Notes: generated by a model from the sequence alone, not told the origin. A stretch of 64,000 nucleotides of DNA from Lachnospiraceae bacterium (GCA_902363835.1 CABJBM010000013.1:110523-174522), one strand, 5' to 3'; counted from the stretch's first letter, positions 8,017-17,725 are shown. Program-made: numbers and translations.

Positions 8017-9777
8017 TCAACCATAGATTCGAAACGCAGAAGCAGTTTTTTCCTCTGTTGGCTCAATTCCCAGGTATGGAAGAATATTCTTAAAAATGTC
8101 TGCAATCACCGGCGCAGCTATGGTTCCGCCGTAATAAATCCCCTGGGGTTCATCAATGGTGATGAGGGCAATCACCTGAGGATTATCCGCCGGCGCAAAG
8201 CCTATAAAGGATGAAATGTACTTTTTCAGACTTCTTGGCAATTTTTCAGAGGTGGCTGTTTTTCCGCCCACCCGATAGCCGTCGACCTGTGCTTTTTTTC
8301 CGCTTCCTTCTGCCACAACCTGTTCCAGAATATAGCGCATGGTTTCACTGGTTTCCGGAGATATGACCCCTTCTTTTACCGGATAGGTGAAGGTATTGAC
8401 TGAATCTCCATCGGTGCTCACCGATTTCACTCCAAAATGGGGAGTGACACGGTTTCCGCCGTTAATAACGGCAGACGCAGTGGTAATTAACTGCATGGGA
8501 GTGATCTGGAAAGACTGGCCAAAGGAAACTGTTGCCAGTTCCACAAGCCCCATATCCTCTTTTTTATGCATGATGGTAGAGGCTTCGCCGGGAAGGTCGA
8601 TCCCGGTCTTTCCTTTTAATCCAAGCTGCTCAAAATATTTATAATAATTATCCACGCCAAGCCGCTGCCCAACGTCAATTAAAACAGGGTTGCAGGAATT
8701 CATCATGCCCTGAAGAAAAGTCTCTGAGCCATGACCTCCCACCTTATGGCATCTGATTTTCCGGTCCTCCACCACCCGGAACCCGGGACATGAAAAATGG
8801 TCGTCAAGCTTCACCACTCCAGCTTCCAGCCCTGCGGCCGCAGTGACGATCTTAAAGGTGGATCCAGGTTCATAGGTGTCGTTAATACAGGGATTTCTCC
8901 ACATCTTGTTTAACATATCCTGTTTTTCCTTGTCATTTGCCGGCACTCCTGCATCTATACTTAGTGTAAACGGATCATTTAAATTAAATTCAGGTGCATT
9001 TACCATTGCCATAATCTCCCCATTCTGGGGATTCATGACAATAATTGACACTCTTTTTGCGCCTTTTTTCTCCATTACCTGATAAGCCGCCTGCTCGCAA
9101 TACCGCTGGATATTCACATCCAGGCTGATATATAGGTCCTGTCCTGCCACAGGCTCGATCCGGTCTTCTGCCGCATTTTCAATCTCAATTCCAGCCGCAT
9201 CGGACATGGTCAGTATCTTTCCGTTAAGCCCTTTTAAATATTGTTCGTATTTTACCTCCAGGCCGATGATCCCCTGGTTATCCCCTCCTGTAAAGCCAAG
9301 AACCGTGGAAGCAAGAGTGTCATAAGGATAATACCGCTTGTAATCCTCATCCACCTTTACGCCTTCCAAATGATAACTCCGGATCTGATCTCCCAGAGCC
9401 TTGTCTACATTGGTCTTAATAATTTCCCTGGAACTGTACTTTTCTACCTTCTTCCGAACTTCTTCTTCCTGCAGCCCCAGTTCCTTGGAAAGGACTGCCA
9501 CAACCTCATCCGCCTTTCTGATCTGATTGTGTATGACCGATATGGTGCACACCGTCCGGTTGGTGGCAATGACGGTCCCATTGGCATCAATGATATTTCC
9601 TCTGGCTGCTTTTATGGTCCTTTCCCGTTCATGAAGGTCTAATGCCATGGCACCGTAATGCTCAGAACGAAAAACCATTAGAAAAATAAGCCGCCCCATA
9701 AGTCCTGTCATGGCAAGAAATAACAGGAAAAACAGGAGGGCTATTTTCTCTCTGTGATGTGTCTTATTTGAACTCAT
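8017..9777 (-). CDS. spoVD: Class B penicillin-binding protein, SpoVD-like
   Basis: Membrane-anchored transpeptidase (586 aa) with an N-terminal membrane helix, a PBP dimerisation domain and a transpeptidase domain. Catalytic motifs: EPGSTFK (SxxK, nucleophile Ser), SCN in MMNSCNP, and GGKTATSEK in the position of the KTG motif. The third motif therefore reads KTA instead of the usual KTG. It follows a second class B PBP gene, as spoVD follows pbpB in Bacillus, so a role in spore cortex synthesis is likely but inferred. No PASTA domain is present at the C-terminus, unlike Bacillus SpoVD. GGAG lies before the chosen ATG (MSSNKTHH). Confidence 0.88.
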   Translation of the reverse strand: MSSNKTHHREKIALLFFLLFLAMTGLMGRLIFLMVFRSEHYGAMALDLHERERTIKAARGNIIDANGTVIATNRTVCTISVIHNQIRKADEVVAVLSKELGLQEEEVRKKVEKYSSREIIKTNVDKALGDQIRSYHLEGVKVDEDYKRYYPYDTLASTVLGFTGGDNQGIIGLEVKYEQYLKGLNGKILTMSDAAGIEIENAAEDRIEPVAGQDLYISLDVNIQRYCEQAAYQVMEKKGAKRVSIIVMNPQNGEIMAMVNAPEFNLNDPFTLSIDAGVPANDKEKQDMLNKMWRNPCINDTYEPGSTFKIVTAAAGLEAGVVKLDDHFSCPGFRVVEDRKIRCHKVGGHGSETFLQGMMNSCNPVLIDVGQRLGVDNYYKYFEQLGLKGKTGIDLPGEASTIMHKKEDMGLVELATVSFGQSFQITPMQLITTASAVINGGNRVTPHFGVKSVSTDGDSVNTFTYPVKEGVISPETSETMRYILEQVVAEGSGKKAQVDGYRVGGKTATSEKLPRSLKKYISSFIGFAPADNPQVIALITIDEPQGIYYGGTIAAPVIADIFKNILPYLGIEPTEEKTASAFRIYG

Positions 9778-9851
9778 GCACTGCTCCATCACCATTATTT
9801 CTACAGTATATGAATTTCCGGAGTTTTTATGAGTTCTTTAACAAAAGTTCC

Positions 9852-12071
9852 TTATTGGGCCGTGGTCTCTTCCGACGGCAGTGCTGCCGGGAGATTGGAA
9901 CCATCATCCCCTTCTTCCCTGTTGACATATTCCTCAGAAGGGTTTAAATACTCATCCGGAACCGGTGTCCCGTCTTCCAGGGTCGGAACTTCCCTGGTGG
10001 TTTCCTCTGTGCCAGATTCCCCTGAAGCCGTTTCTCCCTGGGAAGAGCTTTCTGTCTCGCTGGTTATGCCTTCCTGATCCGGAAGCTTTGCCGCCTCATC
10101 AGGCAGCGGTGAGGATTCTGCATCTGTATCCGGAAATACATTTAAATAAGGAAGAATCTCAGTCATGATCTTTTCAAAAACCTCGCTGGCATAGGTGCTG
10201 TGAGGCTGATCTTCCACATGAGGCTCGTCGATTACAACGTAAACCAGGACCTGAGGATTATCTGCCGGAGCGTATCCGCAGAAGGATACTACGTAATTGG
10301 TCTTATCCCGGGGGATCTTTTCTGCTGTACCGGTTTTTCCCGCAATTCTATACCCTGCCACCTTTGCAGCTTTTCCGGTTCCGCCCTCTGCATTGACAGT
10401 TTTAAACAGCGCTTCATTGATAAACTTTGTGGTGGATTCGGATACGGTTTCCCTGACCAGAACCGGTTCTACCTTCTTTATTACAGAACCCTGCTCATTA
10501 AGGATCTGTTTCACAACATGAGGCTCATAATAGGAACCGCCGTTAATTACGGAACAATAGGCGGCTGCCATCTGAATCATGGTACAGCTGAAGTTTTGCC
10601 CAAAGGAGTTGGTTGCAAGATCCGTAGGCCCTGCTGTATTCTGGGTATAGATCAGAGTCTTGTTGTCCGCTTCTCCAGGGAGATCAATCCCTGTCTTGGA
10701 ACCAAATCCGAAAATCTGCTGATATTTGTAGAACTTCTCTTTTCCCATTTGCTGGGCGATCCGCATCATGACCACGTTGCAGGATTTCATCAGGCCTTCC
10801 TCCACGGTGATAAGGCCATGTCCATACCTGCTGACACAGTTGATCTTATGGCCTCCCACCTCAAGAAACTTGTTGCACTCATAAGTTTCCCTTCCGGTAA
10901 TGGCCCCTTCTTCCAGGGCAGCTGATACGGTAAATATCTTTTCCGTTGATCCCGGCTCAAATCCGTCGCTGACGCAGAAATTACGCCAGGTCTGGTTCCA
11001 TGCCACCTGGGTTCCCAGGGACATGATTTCCTCGCTGGTATAATGCTCCATAACATTTGTTTCCGTCAAAGGCTGGGCATCTTTATTCTTTCTCTTATAA
11101 TCGTCCATGGCTTCCTTGATCCCAAGCTGGCGCAGAACCTCTCCGGTGTACTCCGGCCTTAAGGTTCTGGGATTGTTTAAATCAAAAGCCTTGTCATTTG
11201 CCATGGCCAGGACCTCGCCGTTATTGGGATCCATAACGATTACGCCCATTCGTTTGCTTCCTGTATTCTGCTCCCATTCATTAATATGTTTTTCAACGAT
11301 CTTCTGTATGTTGGCATCCATGGTGGAAACTACGGTATTGCCGTTGGAAGCAGGTTTTATAACCCTCTCTAAATTGGAGTCATCATTTAAGTATCCATAT
11401 TCTCTTCCGTTGGTTCCCATAAGGGTAGTATTATAAAACTGCTCGATCCCTCCTGTCCCATCCATGCCGTCACCATTGGCAAAGCCAACGATGTTGCAGC
11501 CCATGGAATTATAGGGATACACCCGTTTGTACTCATCCTCAAACCATATTCCCTTTATGTCCTTCCCGTTTTTTTTCAGCGCCTCTGACTGATCCTTCTT
11601 GTACTTTTCATATTTATCCTTATCGTCATAAGTCAGCTGCTTTGCATAGCGGACATACTGTTTATCTTTCTTTTCCTGGATCAGATTGGCAATCTCCGTC
11701 CGGTCATAGCCAAAGCAGTCTGTCAGGGCTGTTATGGTTGGCTCCAGAAATGCCTCCTGGTCCGACATGATCTGCCTTGGATCCAGAATTAAATTGTATA
11801 CTTTTTCACTGGTTGCCAGATAGGTTCCATTCCTGTCCATAATGTCCCCGCGCTTAAAGGGAATGGTACGGCTGTCATATTCCTGCTGAGACAGCACGAT
11901 CTGGTTGTAATCTTCCTTTTTATTTGTCATCAGATTATAAAGAGTCATAACTAATGCAAACAAAGCCAGCGTAATTACCAGAACAGTAATCGCCAGCTTC
12001 TCCTGCATATAACGGGGAAATACCTTACTCTTTTTATTTCTGTTTTTGTTAATGTTTCGGGATATCCTCAT
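9852..12071 (-). CDS. pbpB: Class B penicillin-binding protein, PBP2B/FtsI-like, with acidic C-terminal tail
   Basis: Probable septal transpeptidase, 739 aa. A basic cytoplasmic tail and one membrane helix (about 25-48) are followed by a dimerisation domain and a transpeptidase domain with EPGSTEK (SxxK), KSCN (SxN) and IAGKTGTAEK (KTG). The last 90 or so residues are a low-complexity, Glu/Ser/Thr/Pro-rich acidic tail with no recognised fold, absent from short family members. It overlaps the ftsL stop by 23 bp and lies directly upstream of spoVD, matching the Bacillus ftsL-pbpB-spoVD order. The ribosome site for the chosen ATG is weak, in keeping with translational coupling to ftsL. Confidence 0.92.
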   Translation of the reverse strand: MRISRNINKNRNKKSKVFPRYMQEKLAITVLVITLALFALVMTLYNLMTNKKEDYNQIVLSQQEYDSRTIPFKRGDIMDRNGTYLATSEKVYNLILDPRQIMSDQEAFLEPTITALTDCFGYDRTEIANLIQEKKDKQYVRYAKQLTYDDKDKYEKYKKDQSEALKKNGKDIKGIWFEDEYKRVYPYNSMGCNIVGFANGDGMDGTGGIEQFYNTTLMGTNGREYGYLNDDSNLERVIKPASNGNTVVSTMDANIQKIVEKHINEWEQNTGSKRMGVIVMDPNNGEVLAMANDKAFDLNNPRTLRPEYTGEVLRQLGIKEAMDDYKRKNKDAQPLTETNVMEHYTSEEIMSLGTQVAWNQTWRNFCVSDGFEPGSTEKIFTVSAALEEGAITGRETYECNKFLEVGGHKINCVSRYGHGLITVEEGLMKSCNVVMMRIAQQMGKEKFYKYQQIFGFGSKTGIDLPGEADNKTLIYTQNTAGPTDLATNSFGQNFSCTMIQMAAAYCSVINGGSYYEPHVVKQILNEQGSVIKKVEPVLVRETVSESTTKFINEALFKTVNAEGGTGKAAKVAGYRIAGKTGTAEKIPRDKTNYVVSFCGYAPADNPQVLVYVVIDEPHVEDQPHSTYASEVFEKIMTEILPYLNVFPDTDAESSPLPDEAAKLPDQEGITSETESSSQGETASGESGTEETTREVPTLEDGTPVPDEYLNPSEEYVNREEGDDGSNLPAALPSEETTAQ

Positions 12072-12531
12072 TCTGTCTTACATACTCACTTTCCGTCTTG
12101 TCATAGTGAAGGATCTGGTCTTTATTCGCATAGACCATACCAAGTTCCTCAGTAGCTACTTTGTACACATGGTCTAAATCGACGGAAGTATTAATGTTCA
12201 TTTCCAATGCATCATTTTCAGTTTTCAAATGTTCCAGTTTTGCTTCCAAAAGCTCAATGCCATGAATATTGGCTGTAATAGAGGACTGCAAATGCAGATA
12301 ATTTACGCACAGGCAGAGGGTGCAGACTGCAGCAATGGTCAGCATGACCACATAAGGCAAGTCCATCTGCAAGGCTTTTTCACGGTTTCTTCTGACCTGA
12401 TGGTTTACCGCTGGACGACGGTTTTCTTCTGGTGTATGGACCGGCATGGAAACCGGCATGGCTTTACGGACAGTATTTCCCTGTACGTAAGAGGAATTCC
12501 CATAGGAACGCACATTCTTTCTTGCAGCCAC
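12049..12531 (-). CDS. ftsL: FtsL-like divisome protein
   Basis: Small bitopic protein (160 aa): a basic cytoplasmic N-terminal half, one hydrophobic helix (about 62-80, VVMLTIAAVCTLCLCVNYL) and an extracytoplasmic coiled coil with heptads in HGIELLEAKLEHLKTENDAL. FtsL genes are poorly conserved in sequence, so the call rests on this architecture and on the position between rsmH and pbpB. The start is GTG with GGGAGG upstream. The N-terminal tail is longer than in Bacillus FtsL. Confidence 0.85.
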   Translation of the reverse strand: MAARKNVRSYGNSSYVQGNTVRKAMPVSMPVHTPEENRRPAVNHQVRRNREKALQMDLPYVVMLTIAAVCTLCLCVNYLHLQSSITANIHGIELLEAKLEHLKTENDALEMNINTSVDLDHVYKVATEELGMVYANKDQILHYDKTESEYVRQNEDIPKH

Positions 12532-12548
12532 TCTCTCTTCCTCCCTTT

Positions 12549-13487
12549 TTAAATTCGTTCAAATACCCGTAATTTTGAACTCTTTGAACGTTTGTTTTCT
12601 TCAATCTCTTCTTCTGACGGTATAATTGGTTTTCTTGTAATCACCTTGCCCTTGCTCTTCTTTCCGCAAACACAGACCGGAAAATCGGACGGACAAGTGC
12701 ATGGGTTCTCATTGATCCTGAATCTGGTTTTTACCATTCTGTCTTCCAGGGAATGGAAGGTGATAATGGACAGCCGTCCTCCCGGATTTAACAGATCGAT
12801 CATGGTATCAAGAGATTTGTTTAAAACCTCCAGTTCCTTATTCAGTTCAATCCTTATGGCCTGAAATGTCCGTTTGGAGGGGTGTCCTCCTACTGCCCTT
12901 ACTTTTGCCGGAATGGCTCCTTTGATGATCTCCGTCAATTCCCCTGTTGTCTCAACAGGCTTTACCTGCCTGACCCTTACAATGTGCTTTGCAATATTCT
13001 TTGCAAACTTATCCTCACCATAATCCCTTATGATCCGGTATAAGTCAAATTCACTGTAGGTATTGATAATATCGGCTGCCGTCTGTTCATTCCTCTGGTC
13101 CATTCTCATGTCCAAAGGCGCGTCATCTTCCCTGTAGGTAAATCCTCTTTCCGCCATGTCAAGCTGAAAAGAGGATACCCCAAGGTCTAAGTAAATTCCG
13201 TCCACCCTTTCAATTTCCAAATCCTTTAGTACTGTCTGTATATTTTCGTAATTGCTTCTTACGACCGTCACCTTATCTTCATAGGCCTTCAGCCGTTCTG
13301 TGGCTGCCTTAATGGCATCCCCATCCTGATCAATTCCGATTAATCTTCCGTATGTTCCCAGGCGCTTACACACTTCCAGAGCATGTCCGCCTCCGCCCAG
13401 CGTTCCATCTACATAGATTCCGTCTGGCTTTACATTCAGGCTGTCAATGGTCTCATAAAGCAGCACTGACTTGTGTTCAAACATCAT
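12549..13487 (-). CDS. rsmH: 16S rRNA (cytosine1402-N4)-methyltransferase RsmH (MraW)
   Basis: SAM-dependent methyltransferase acting on C1402 of 16S rRNA in the small subunit. The 312 residues begin [15 protein letters not shown], followed by the SAM-binding [13 protein letters not shown], and later [16 protein letters not shown] and the C-terminal [11 protein letters not shown] and [14 protein letters not shown] ending (here [13 protein letters not shown]). The ATG overlaps the mraZ stop (ATGA), so the two are translationally coupled, the standard dcw arrangement. Confidence 0.97.
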   Translation of the reverse strand: MMFEHKSVLLYETIDSLNVKPDGIYVDGTLGGGGHALEVCKRLGTYGRLIGIDQDGDAIKAATERLKAYEDKVTVVRSNYENIQTVLKDLEIERVDGIYLDLGVSSFQLDMAERGFTYREDDAPLDMRMDQRNEQTAADIINTYSEFDLYRIIRDYGEDKFAKNIAKHIVRVRQVKPVETTGELTEIIKGAIPAKVRAVGGHPSKRTFQAIRIELNKELEVLNKSLDTMIDLLNPGGRLSIITFHSLEDRMVKTRFRINENPCTCPSDFPVCVCGKKSKGKVITRKPIIPSEEEIEENKRSKSSKLRVFERI

Positions 13488-13909
13488 ATACCAAGTCCTT
13501 CCATAGCTTCCGCAATTTCTTCCATATCTTCATAGGTATTGGCTGCTATCCATGCATCCTTGCTCCAGATTTCAATACGGCTTCCCACTCCCACGAGAAC
13601 TGCGTCTTTGTCAATTCCCGCATGTTCTCTTAAGACCGCAGGAAGAAGGATTCTTCCCTGCTTGTCCACTTCACATGTGGTTGCTCCGGCCAGAAAGAAT
13701 CTGGAAAACTTTCTGGCATTGGTGTTGGTCAGCGGCAGGCTTTTTAATTTATTTTCCAGGATAGTCCACTCATTGTTATCATACACAAATAAACAGCCAT
13801 CTAATCCCTTCGTCACAACGAATTCTTCTCCCAGCTGCTCTCTGAACTTCGATGGGACAATGAGACGTCCCTTCGCATCGACTGTATGATTGTATTCACC
13901 CATGAACAT
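13484..13909 (-). CDS. mraZ: Transcriptional regulator MraZ
   Basis: DNA-binding protein of the AbrB-like double SpoVT fold that controls the dcw operon. The 141-residue product starts [24 protein letters not shown], and the second half carries the duplicate motif [20 protein letters not shown] chose this ATG because AGGTG lies six bases upstream and the family begins this way; the GTG seven codons earlier lacks a ribosome site. A cluster of direct repeats just upstream is its probable operator, implying autoregulation. Confidence 0.96.
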   Translation of the reverse strand: MFMGEYNHTVDAKGRLIVPSKFREQLGEEFVVTKGLDGCLFVYDNNEWTILENKLKSLPLTNTNARKFSRFFLAGATTCEVDKQGRILLPAVLREHAGIDKDAVLVGVGSRIEIWSKDAWIAANTYEDMEEIAEAMEGLGI

Positions 13910-13945
13910 ACCAATCACCTGCTTGTACACCGGTAGGTTTTTGGA

Positions 13946-13990
13946 CCACTATCCCACCATTTTCTACCACTTTGCACCACTTTCCTCCAC
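13946..13990 (-). promoter_or_regulatory. MraZ operator: five GTGG/ATGG boxes
   Basis: Reading the minus strand, boxes AAGTGG, AAGTGG, AAGTGG, AATGG and AGTGG begin at intervals of 10, 10, 10 and 11 bp. MraZ proteins are known to bind short TGG-containing direct repeats spaced by one helical turn in front of mraZ. The array lies between the promoter and the start codon, so binding would block transcription of the cluster. Confidence 0.8.
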
Positions 13991-14000
13991 TTATGGTTTA

Positions 14001-14029
14001 ATTCTAGTACATTTACCTGGAAATAGCAA
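14001..14029 (-). promoter_or_regulatory. Promoter of the dcw (mraZ) operon
   Basis: Minus-strand -35 TTGCTA, 17-bp spacer, -10 TAGAAT, immediately upstream of the MraZ boxes and about 90 bp before the mraZ ATG. Confidence 0.7.
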
Positions 14030-14112
14030 GAACAATTTCCAAATAAATTTCAATTTCCTTTTACCTTCCTATAACTTATAAGGATCGCCCTTTCACTTTT
14101 TCCATAAAATGG

Positions 14113-14173
14113 AAAAAAGGCACCTCCTGGGGCAGTATGTGTGAACACACTGGTCAGGAAATGCCTGTTTTTT
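14113..14173 (-). terminator. Terminator after the BMP transporter operon
   Basis: A long hairpin with GGCA/TGCC and CCTG/CAGG stems plus an inner AGT-GTG/CAC-ACT stem is followed on the minus strand by TTTTTT. Runs of T/A on both sides make it potentially bidirectional. The remaining bases between mraZ and the permease gene hold only this, the mraZ promoter and operator. Confidence 0.75.
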
Positions 14174-14210
14174 CATATTTATATGCCAATGAATCAAATG
14201 GATTTTAATC

Positions 14211-15128
14211 TTAGTTTTCTTTGCTGTATGCAACTCCCAGCTTTGCCGGTACATTAAAATTCCTTCTGGACACGGTCAGTATAATGGTCAGGAGATACGG
14301 CAGGGCAATGAATAATTCATTGGGAAAGTAGCTTCCTCCTCCCACTGACTGCATGTAAATGGCAATGGCTTCCGTAAGACCGAATACAACGGTTCCTGCA
14401 ACAGCTCCTTTTGGATTCCAGTTGCCTAAAAAGCAGATGGCAAATGCGATCCAGCCGCGGCCGCCAATGATATTTGTGGTGAACATTCCCAAATACCCTA
14501 CGGAGTAAAATGCCCCTGCAATCCCTCCCATGACTCCGGCTAAAAGGACAGTAAAGAACCGGACCGCATTTACATTGATTCCGGCCACATCCACTGCCTC
14601 CGGATTTTCCCCTGTGGAACGGATGATCAGGCCAAAGGAGGTCTTAAACAAAAGAAAATAAGAGGCAGGGATCAGGAGATATACCACATAAGTCAATATA
14701 TTCTGCCGGAAAAAAACCGGGCCCATAACAGGAATCTGGCTGAGAAAGGGAATGGCGATCTCAGGAAGAGGGCTGATTTTAAGAGGTGCGGTGGGGACGC
14801 CGAACAATACCCTCTGCAAATAGGTACAGATTCCTGCTGCCAGCACATTAATAGCCGTACCTGTTACAACCTGGTGCTGCTTTAAATAAATACATACCAC
14901 ACCATATACAGCCGCCGCTACAAGTCCTGAAAGAATGGCGGCAAGAATGCCGATAAAGGCGCTGCCTGTCAAATAGGTTCCCACGAATCCGCCCCAGGCT
15001 CCCATCAGAAAGATCCCTTCAATGGCAGTAACCATCATACCCGAGCGCTCCGCGATTACTTCCGCAATGGAGCCAAACAGCAGGGGCGTACTCATCATCA
15101 GTGCACGTTTTAATAAGCTTATGATCAT
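14211..15128 (-). CDS. BMP-family ABC transporter permease (second subunit)
   Basis: Inner permease of a nucleoside-type importer, about 305 aa with eight or more membrane helices. It shows the BPD_transp_2 family pattern, including the cytoplasmic coupling region STGENPEAVDVAGINV and GGIAGAFYSVGYLGMF. It is equivalent in position and type to NupQ. Start choice is uncertain: the ATG used lies 13 bases after AAAGGAG, while a GTG four codons upstream overlaps the previous stop but is almost on top of that ribosome site. It is the last gene of the operon and is followed by a terminator. Confidence 0.88.
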   Translation of the reverse strand: MIISLLKRALMMSTPLLFGSIAEVIAERSGMMVTAIEGIFLMGAWGGFVGTYLTGSAFIGILAAILSGLVAAAVYGVVCIYLKQHQVVTGTAINVLAAGICTYLQRVLFGVPTAPLKISPLPEIAIPFLSQIPVMGPVFFRQNILTYVVYLLIPASYFLLFKTSFGLIIRSTGENPEAVDVAGINVNAVRFFTVLLAGVMGGIAGAFYSVGYLGMFTTNIIGGRGWIAFAICFLGNWNPKGAVAGTVVFGLTEAIAIYMQSVGGGSYFPNELFIALPYLLTIILTVSRRNFNVPAKLGVAYSKEN

Positions 15129-15136
15129 AACCTGTT

Positions 15137-16201
15137 TCACGCTCCTTTCTGCAGTCTGCGTTTCTCTCTCCTGTTTTCCAGATAATGCCGGAAAAAATAG
15201 GATATGATAACAAACAGCATGACAAATCCCTGCATCAGATCAACAATGCTTGCAGGAACATTAACTCCCGGCATCCGCCCCATCAGGTTGCCCATGACGC
15301 CCAGGGCGCCAAACAAGAGGGAGGCAAAAATGATTCCAATGGGATTGGCATTGGCCAGTATGGCGATACCTAAGCCGGCGGAGCCCACTCCGCTGTTAAA
15401 ATCCTGTATCAGCATGTGCTGAACGCCGTTTACTTCCGTAAACCCGGCAGCTCCTGCCAGGGCACCGCTGATAAAAAATGCAGCAACAAAAATCTTATTT
15501 GAATCAATTCCTGACATCCTGGCTGCGGAAGCATTGCTTCCAACTGCCCGGATCCGGTATCCCAAAGGCGTTTTATAAAGCAGGATCCAGATGCCGATAG
15601 CAGCCAGAACCGCCAGCACAAACCCGATATGCAGCCTGGTTCCCTTTACAATGACAGGAAGCCAAGCAGCCCTTGATATGGCGTCTGTCTGGGGGTACTC
15701 CCCCTTGGATTCCTTTAAAAATGTGCGCAGCAAATAATTCATGACTGCCAAAGCAACATAGGTGGACATCATGCTGACCAGAAATTCATTGGCTTTATAA
15801 CGCGCCTTTAAAAATCCGATCAAAGCGCCCATAAGCCCTCCGGCCAAGGCCGCCGTAATGCAGACAAGGATCAGAAGAATTGCTGTGGGGACCTTTCCGT
15901 CAAGCTGTAAGGACAGGGCAATGGCCGCAATGGAGCCCATATAAAACTGCCCCTGTGCTCCAATGTTAAATAAGTTGGCCTTAAAGGTAAACGCAAAGGC
16001 CAGCGCCGTAAATATAAGGGGTGTTGCCTTTAAAAACACTTCTCCCATGGTATATTTATCCGTAAACATGGTTTTGATGGAATATATAAATACTTCTCCC
16101 GGGTTAATATGCAGCAGCAAAAGCATGAGGCCGCTTAAGAGCAGGCCGGCAATGATGGCAGCAGCATTTGTCACAATCATGTCCCTGATTTTTGTATTCA
16201 T
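15137..16201 (-). CDS. BMP-family ABC transporter permease (first subunit)
   Basis: NupP-type permease of 354 aa with about ten hydrophobic helices. The segment KANLFNIGAQGQFYMG and the coupling loop RAVGSNASAARMSGIDSNKI are characteristic of nucleoside/BMP-system permeases of the BPD_transp_2 family, and the C-terminus ends in a basic tail. The ATG lies 3 bp after the ATPase stop with GGGGG upstream. It would pair with the following permease to form the membrane channel. Confidence 0.9.
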   Translation of the reverse strand: MNTKIRDMIVTNAAAIIAGLLLSGLMLLLLHINPGEVFIYSIKTMFTDKYTMGEVFLKATPLIFTALAFAFTFKANLFNIGAQGQFYMGSIAAIALSLQLDGKVPTAILLILVCITAALAGGLMGALIGFLKARYKANEFLVSMMSTYVALAVMNYLLRTFLKESKGEYPQTDAISRAAWLPVIVKGTRLHIGFVLAVLAAIGIWILLYKTPLGYRIRAVGSNASAARMSGIDSNKIFVAAFFISGALAGAAGFTEVNGVQHMLIQDFNSGVGSAGLGIAILANANPIGIIFASLLFGALGVMGNLMGRMPGVNVPASIVDLMQGFVMLFVIISYFFRHYLENRREKRRLQKGA

Positions 16202-16204
16202 GCT

Positions 16205-17725
16205 TTACGCCCCCTTCTCCTCTTTGTAGCCGGCCATTAACAGACCGATCCGTTCTGTATTAAGCTGGCCGTGATCGTAAATTCCCATAAAGGATCCTTT
16301 GTAGATAACGGCAATTCTGTCGCAAAGCTGGAAAATCTCCGACAATTCCGTGGATACCAGCAAAATCCCCTTTCCATTCCGGCCCTCTGCCAGGATGTTG
16401 TTATGGATATTATTGATGGCTCCCAGGTCCAGCCCCCTGGTAGGCTGGTCCATGACCAGAACCTTGCCTGCATTTCCCACTTCTCTGGCAAGGATGACTT
16501 TTTGCTGGTTTCCTCCTGACAATCCCTTAATCTGGGCATCAGGTCCCGGCGCTTTGATCTCAAATTCATCAATGGCTTTCTGCGTGTCATTTTGCAGTTT
16601 CTTCTTATTTAAAAAGCCGTGTACCGTCCATTTTTTATCAAAGTTGGTTTTTAACATCATATTTTCAGCCAGGGTCATCTCTCCCACCATGGCATCCCGG
16701 TAACGGTCTACCGGAACGTATCCAATCCCCAGATCAATGCGTTCCTTTACGGAAGCGGAGGTAATATCCCTGCCGTTTAAAAGCACCTTTCCTGATGTGA
16801 CAGGAAGGGCGCCGCAGATCACCTCACAAAGCTCCTCCTGCCCGTTTCCACTCACTCCTGCCACTCCGAAAATTTCACCTTCCATGATCTGGAATGACAA
16901 ATCACTTAAAAGCGGAGTTTCTCCTTTGCGCTGTACGGTAACAGAATGAAGCTCCAGGCAGACTTTCTTTTCTTTCTGCCCTTCCTTCTGTTCCCGTTTT
17001 GGGGGCACCATTTCCTTTCCCATCATCAGTCTGGTCAGTTCCACCTCATTGGTATCTTTTGCAGAAAGGTCTCCTGTAAGCCTTCCGCCCCGCATGACAA
17101 TGATCCTGTCCGCCACCTCCATGACCTCCTTCATCTTATGGGTGATGAAGATGACAGAATTTCCCCTGGCAGTATACTCTTTTACAAACTCCATCAGGTT
17201 TTCTGCTTCCTGGGGTGTCAGCACTGCCGTAGGCTCATCCATGATCAGCAGGCTTGTCTTTAAATAGAGGGCTTTTAAAATTTCCACCTTCTGCTGCACT
17301 CCCACTGCAAGCTCCTCCACCTTTGCATCCACAGGAATATGAAACCCGTACTGGGCTGACAATTCCTCTACTTCCTTTTTGCATTTTTCGTAATCAATGA
17401 CTCCGTTTACATTGCCTAAAATAATATTCTCCGTAACTGTATGGGCGGATACCAGGGAAAAGTGCTGCTGTATCATGGAAATTCCCAGAGCCATGGCATC
17501 TTTTGGAGAGGTGATCCTCTGTTCTTTCCCATCCATGAGAATCTGCCCCTCATCAGCCCTGTAAAGGCCATAGAGGATCTTCATAACCGTGCTTTTTCCC
17601 GCCCCGTTTTCTCCTAACAGCGCCAGCACCTCTCCCCTATTCACGGAAAAAGAAATGTCCTTATTTGCCACGACCCTGGCAAAATATTTTGATACGTTCT
17701 TTAATTCAAAAAACGGTGTATTCAC
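16205..17725 (-). CDS. BMP-family ABC transporter ATPase with two nucleotide-binding domains
   Basis: About 506 aa with two fused ABC domains, as in NupO and sugar/nucleoside importers. Domain 1 has Walker A GENGAGKST and Walker B LLIMDEPTAVL; its signature region is degenerate (ELAVGVQQKVEI). Domain 2 has a degenerate Walker A (GVSGNGQEEL), the signature LSGGNQQKV and Walker B VLVMDQPTRGLD. A GTG start is chosen because AGGAGG lies seven bases before it and the protein then begins MNTPFFELKNVSK; the longer reading adds an unlikely Arg-rich leader. It sits between the binding lipoprotein and the permeases. Confidence 0.92.
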   Translation of the reverse strand: MNTPFFELKNVSKYFARVVANKDISFSVNRGEVLALLGENGAGKSTVMKILYGLYRADEGQILMDGKEQRITSPKDAMALGISMIQQHFSLVSAHTVTENIILGNVNGVIDYEKCKKEVEELSAQYGFHIPVDAKVEELAVGVQQKVEILKALYLKTSLLIMDEPTAVLTPQEAENLMEFVKEYTARGNSVIFITHKMKEVMEVADRIIVMRGGRLTGDLSAKDTNEVELTRLMMGKEMVPPKREQKEGQKEKKVCLELHSVTVQRKGETPLLSDLSFQIMEGEIFGVAGVSGNGQEELCEVICGALPVTSGKVLLNGRDITSASVKERIDLGIGYVPVDRYRDAMVGEMTLAENMMLKTNFDKKWTVHGFLNKKKLQNDTQKAIDEFEIKAPGPDAQIKGLSGGNQQKVILAREVGNAGKVLVMDQPTRGLDLGAINNIHNNILAEGRNGKGILLVSTELSEIFQLCDRIAVIYKGSFMGIYDHGQLNTERIGLLMAGYKEEKGA

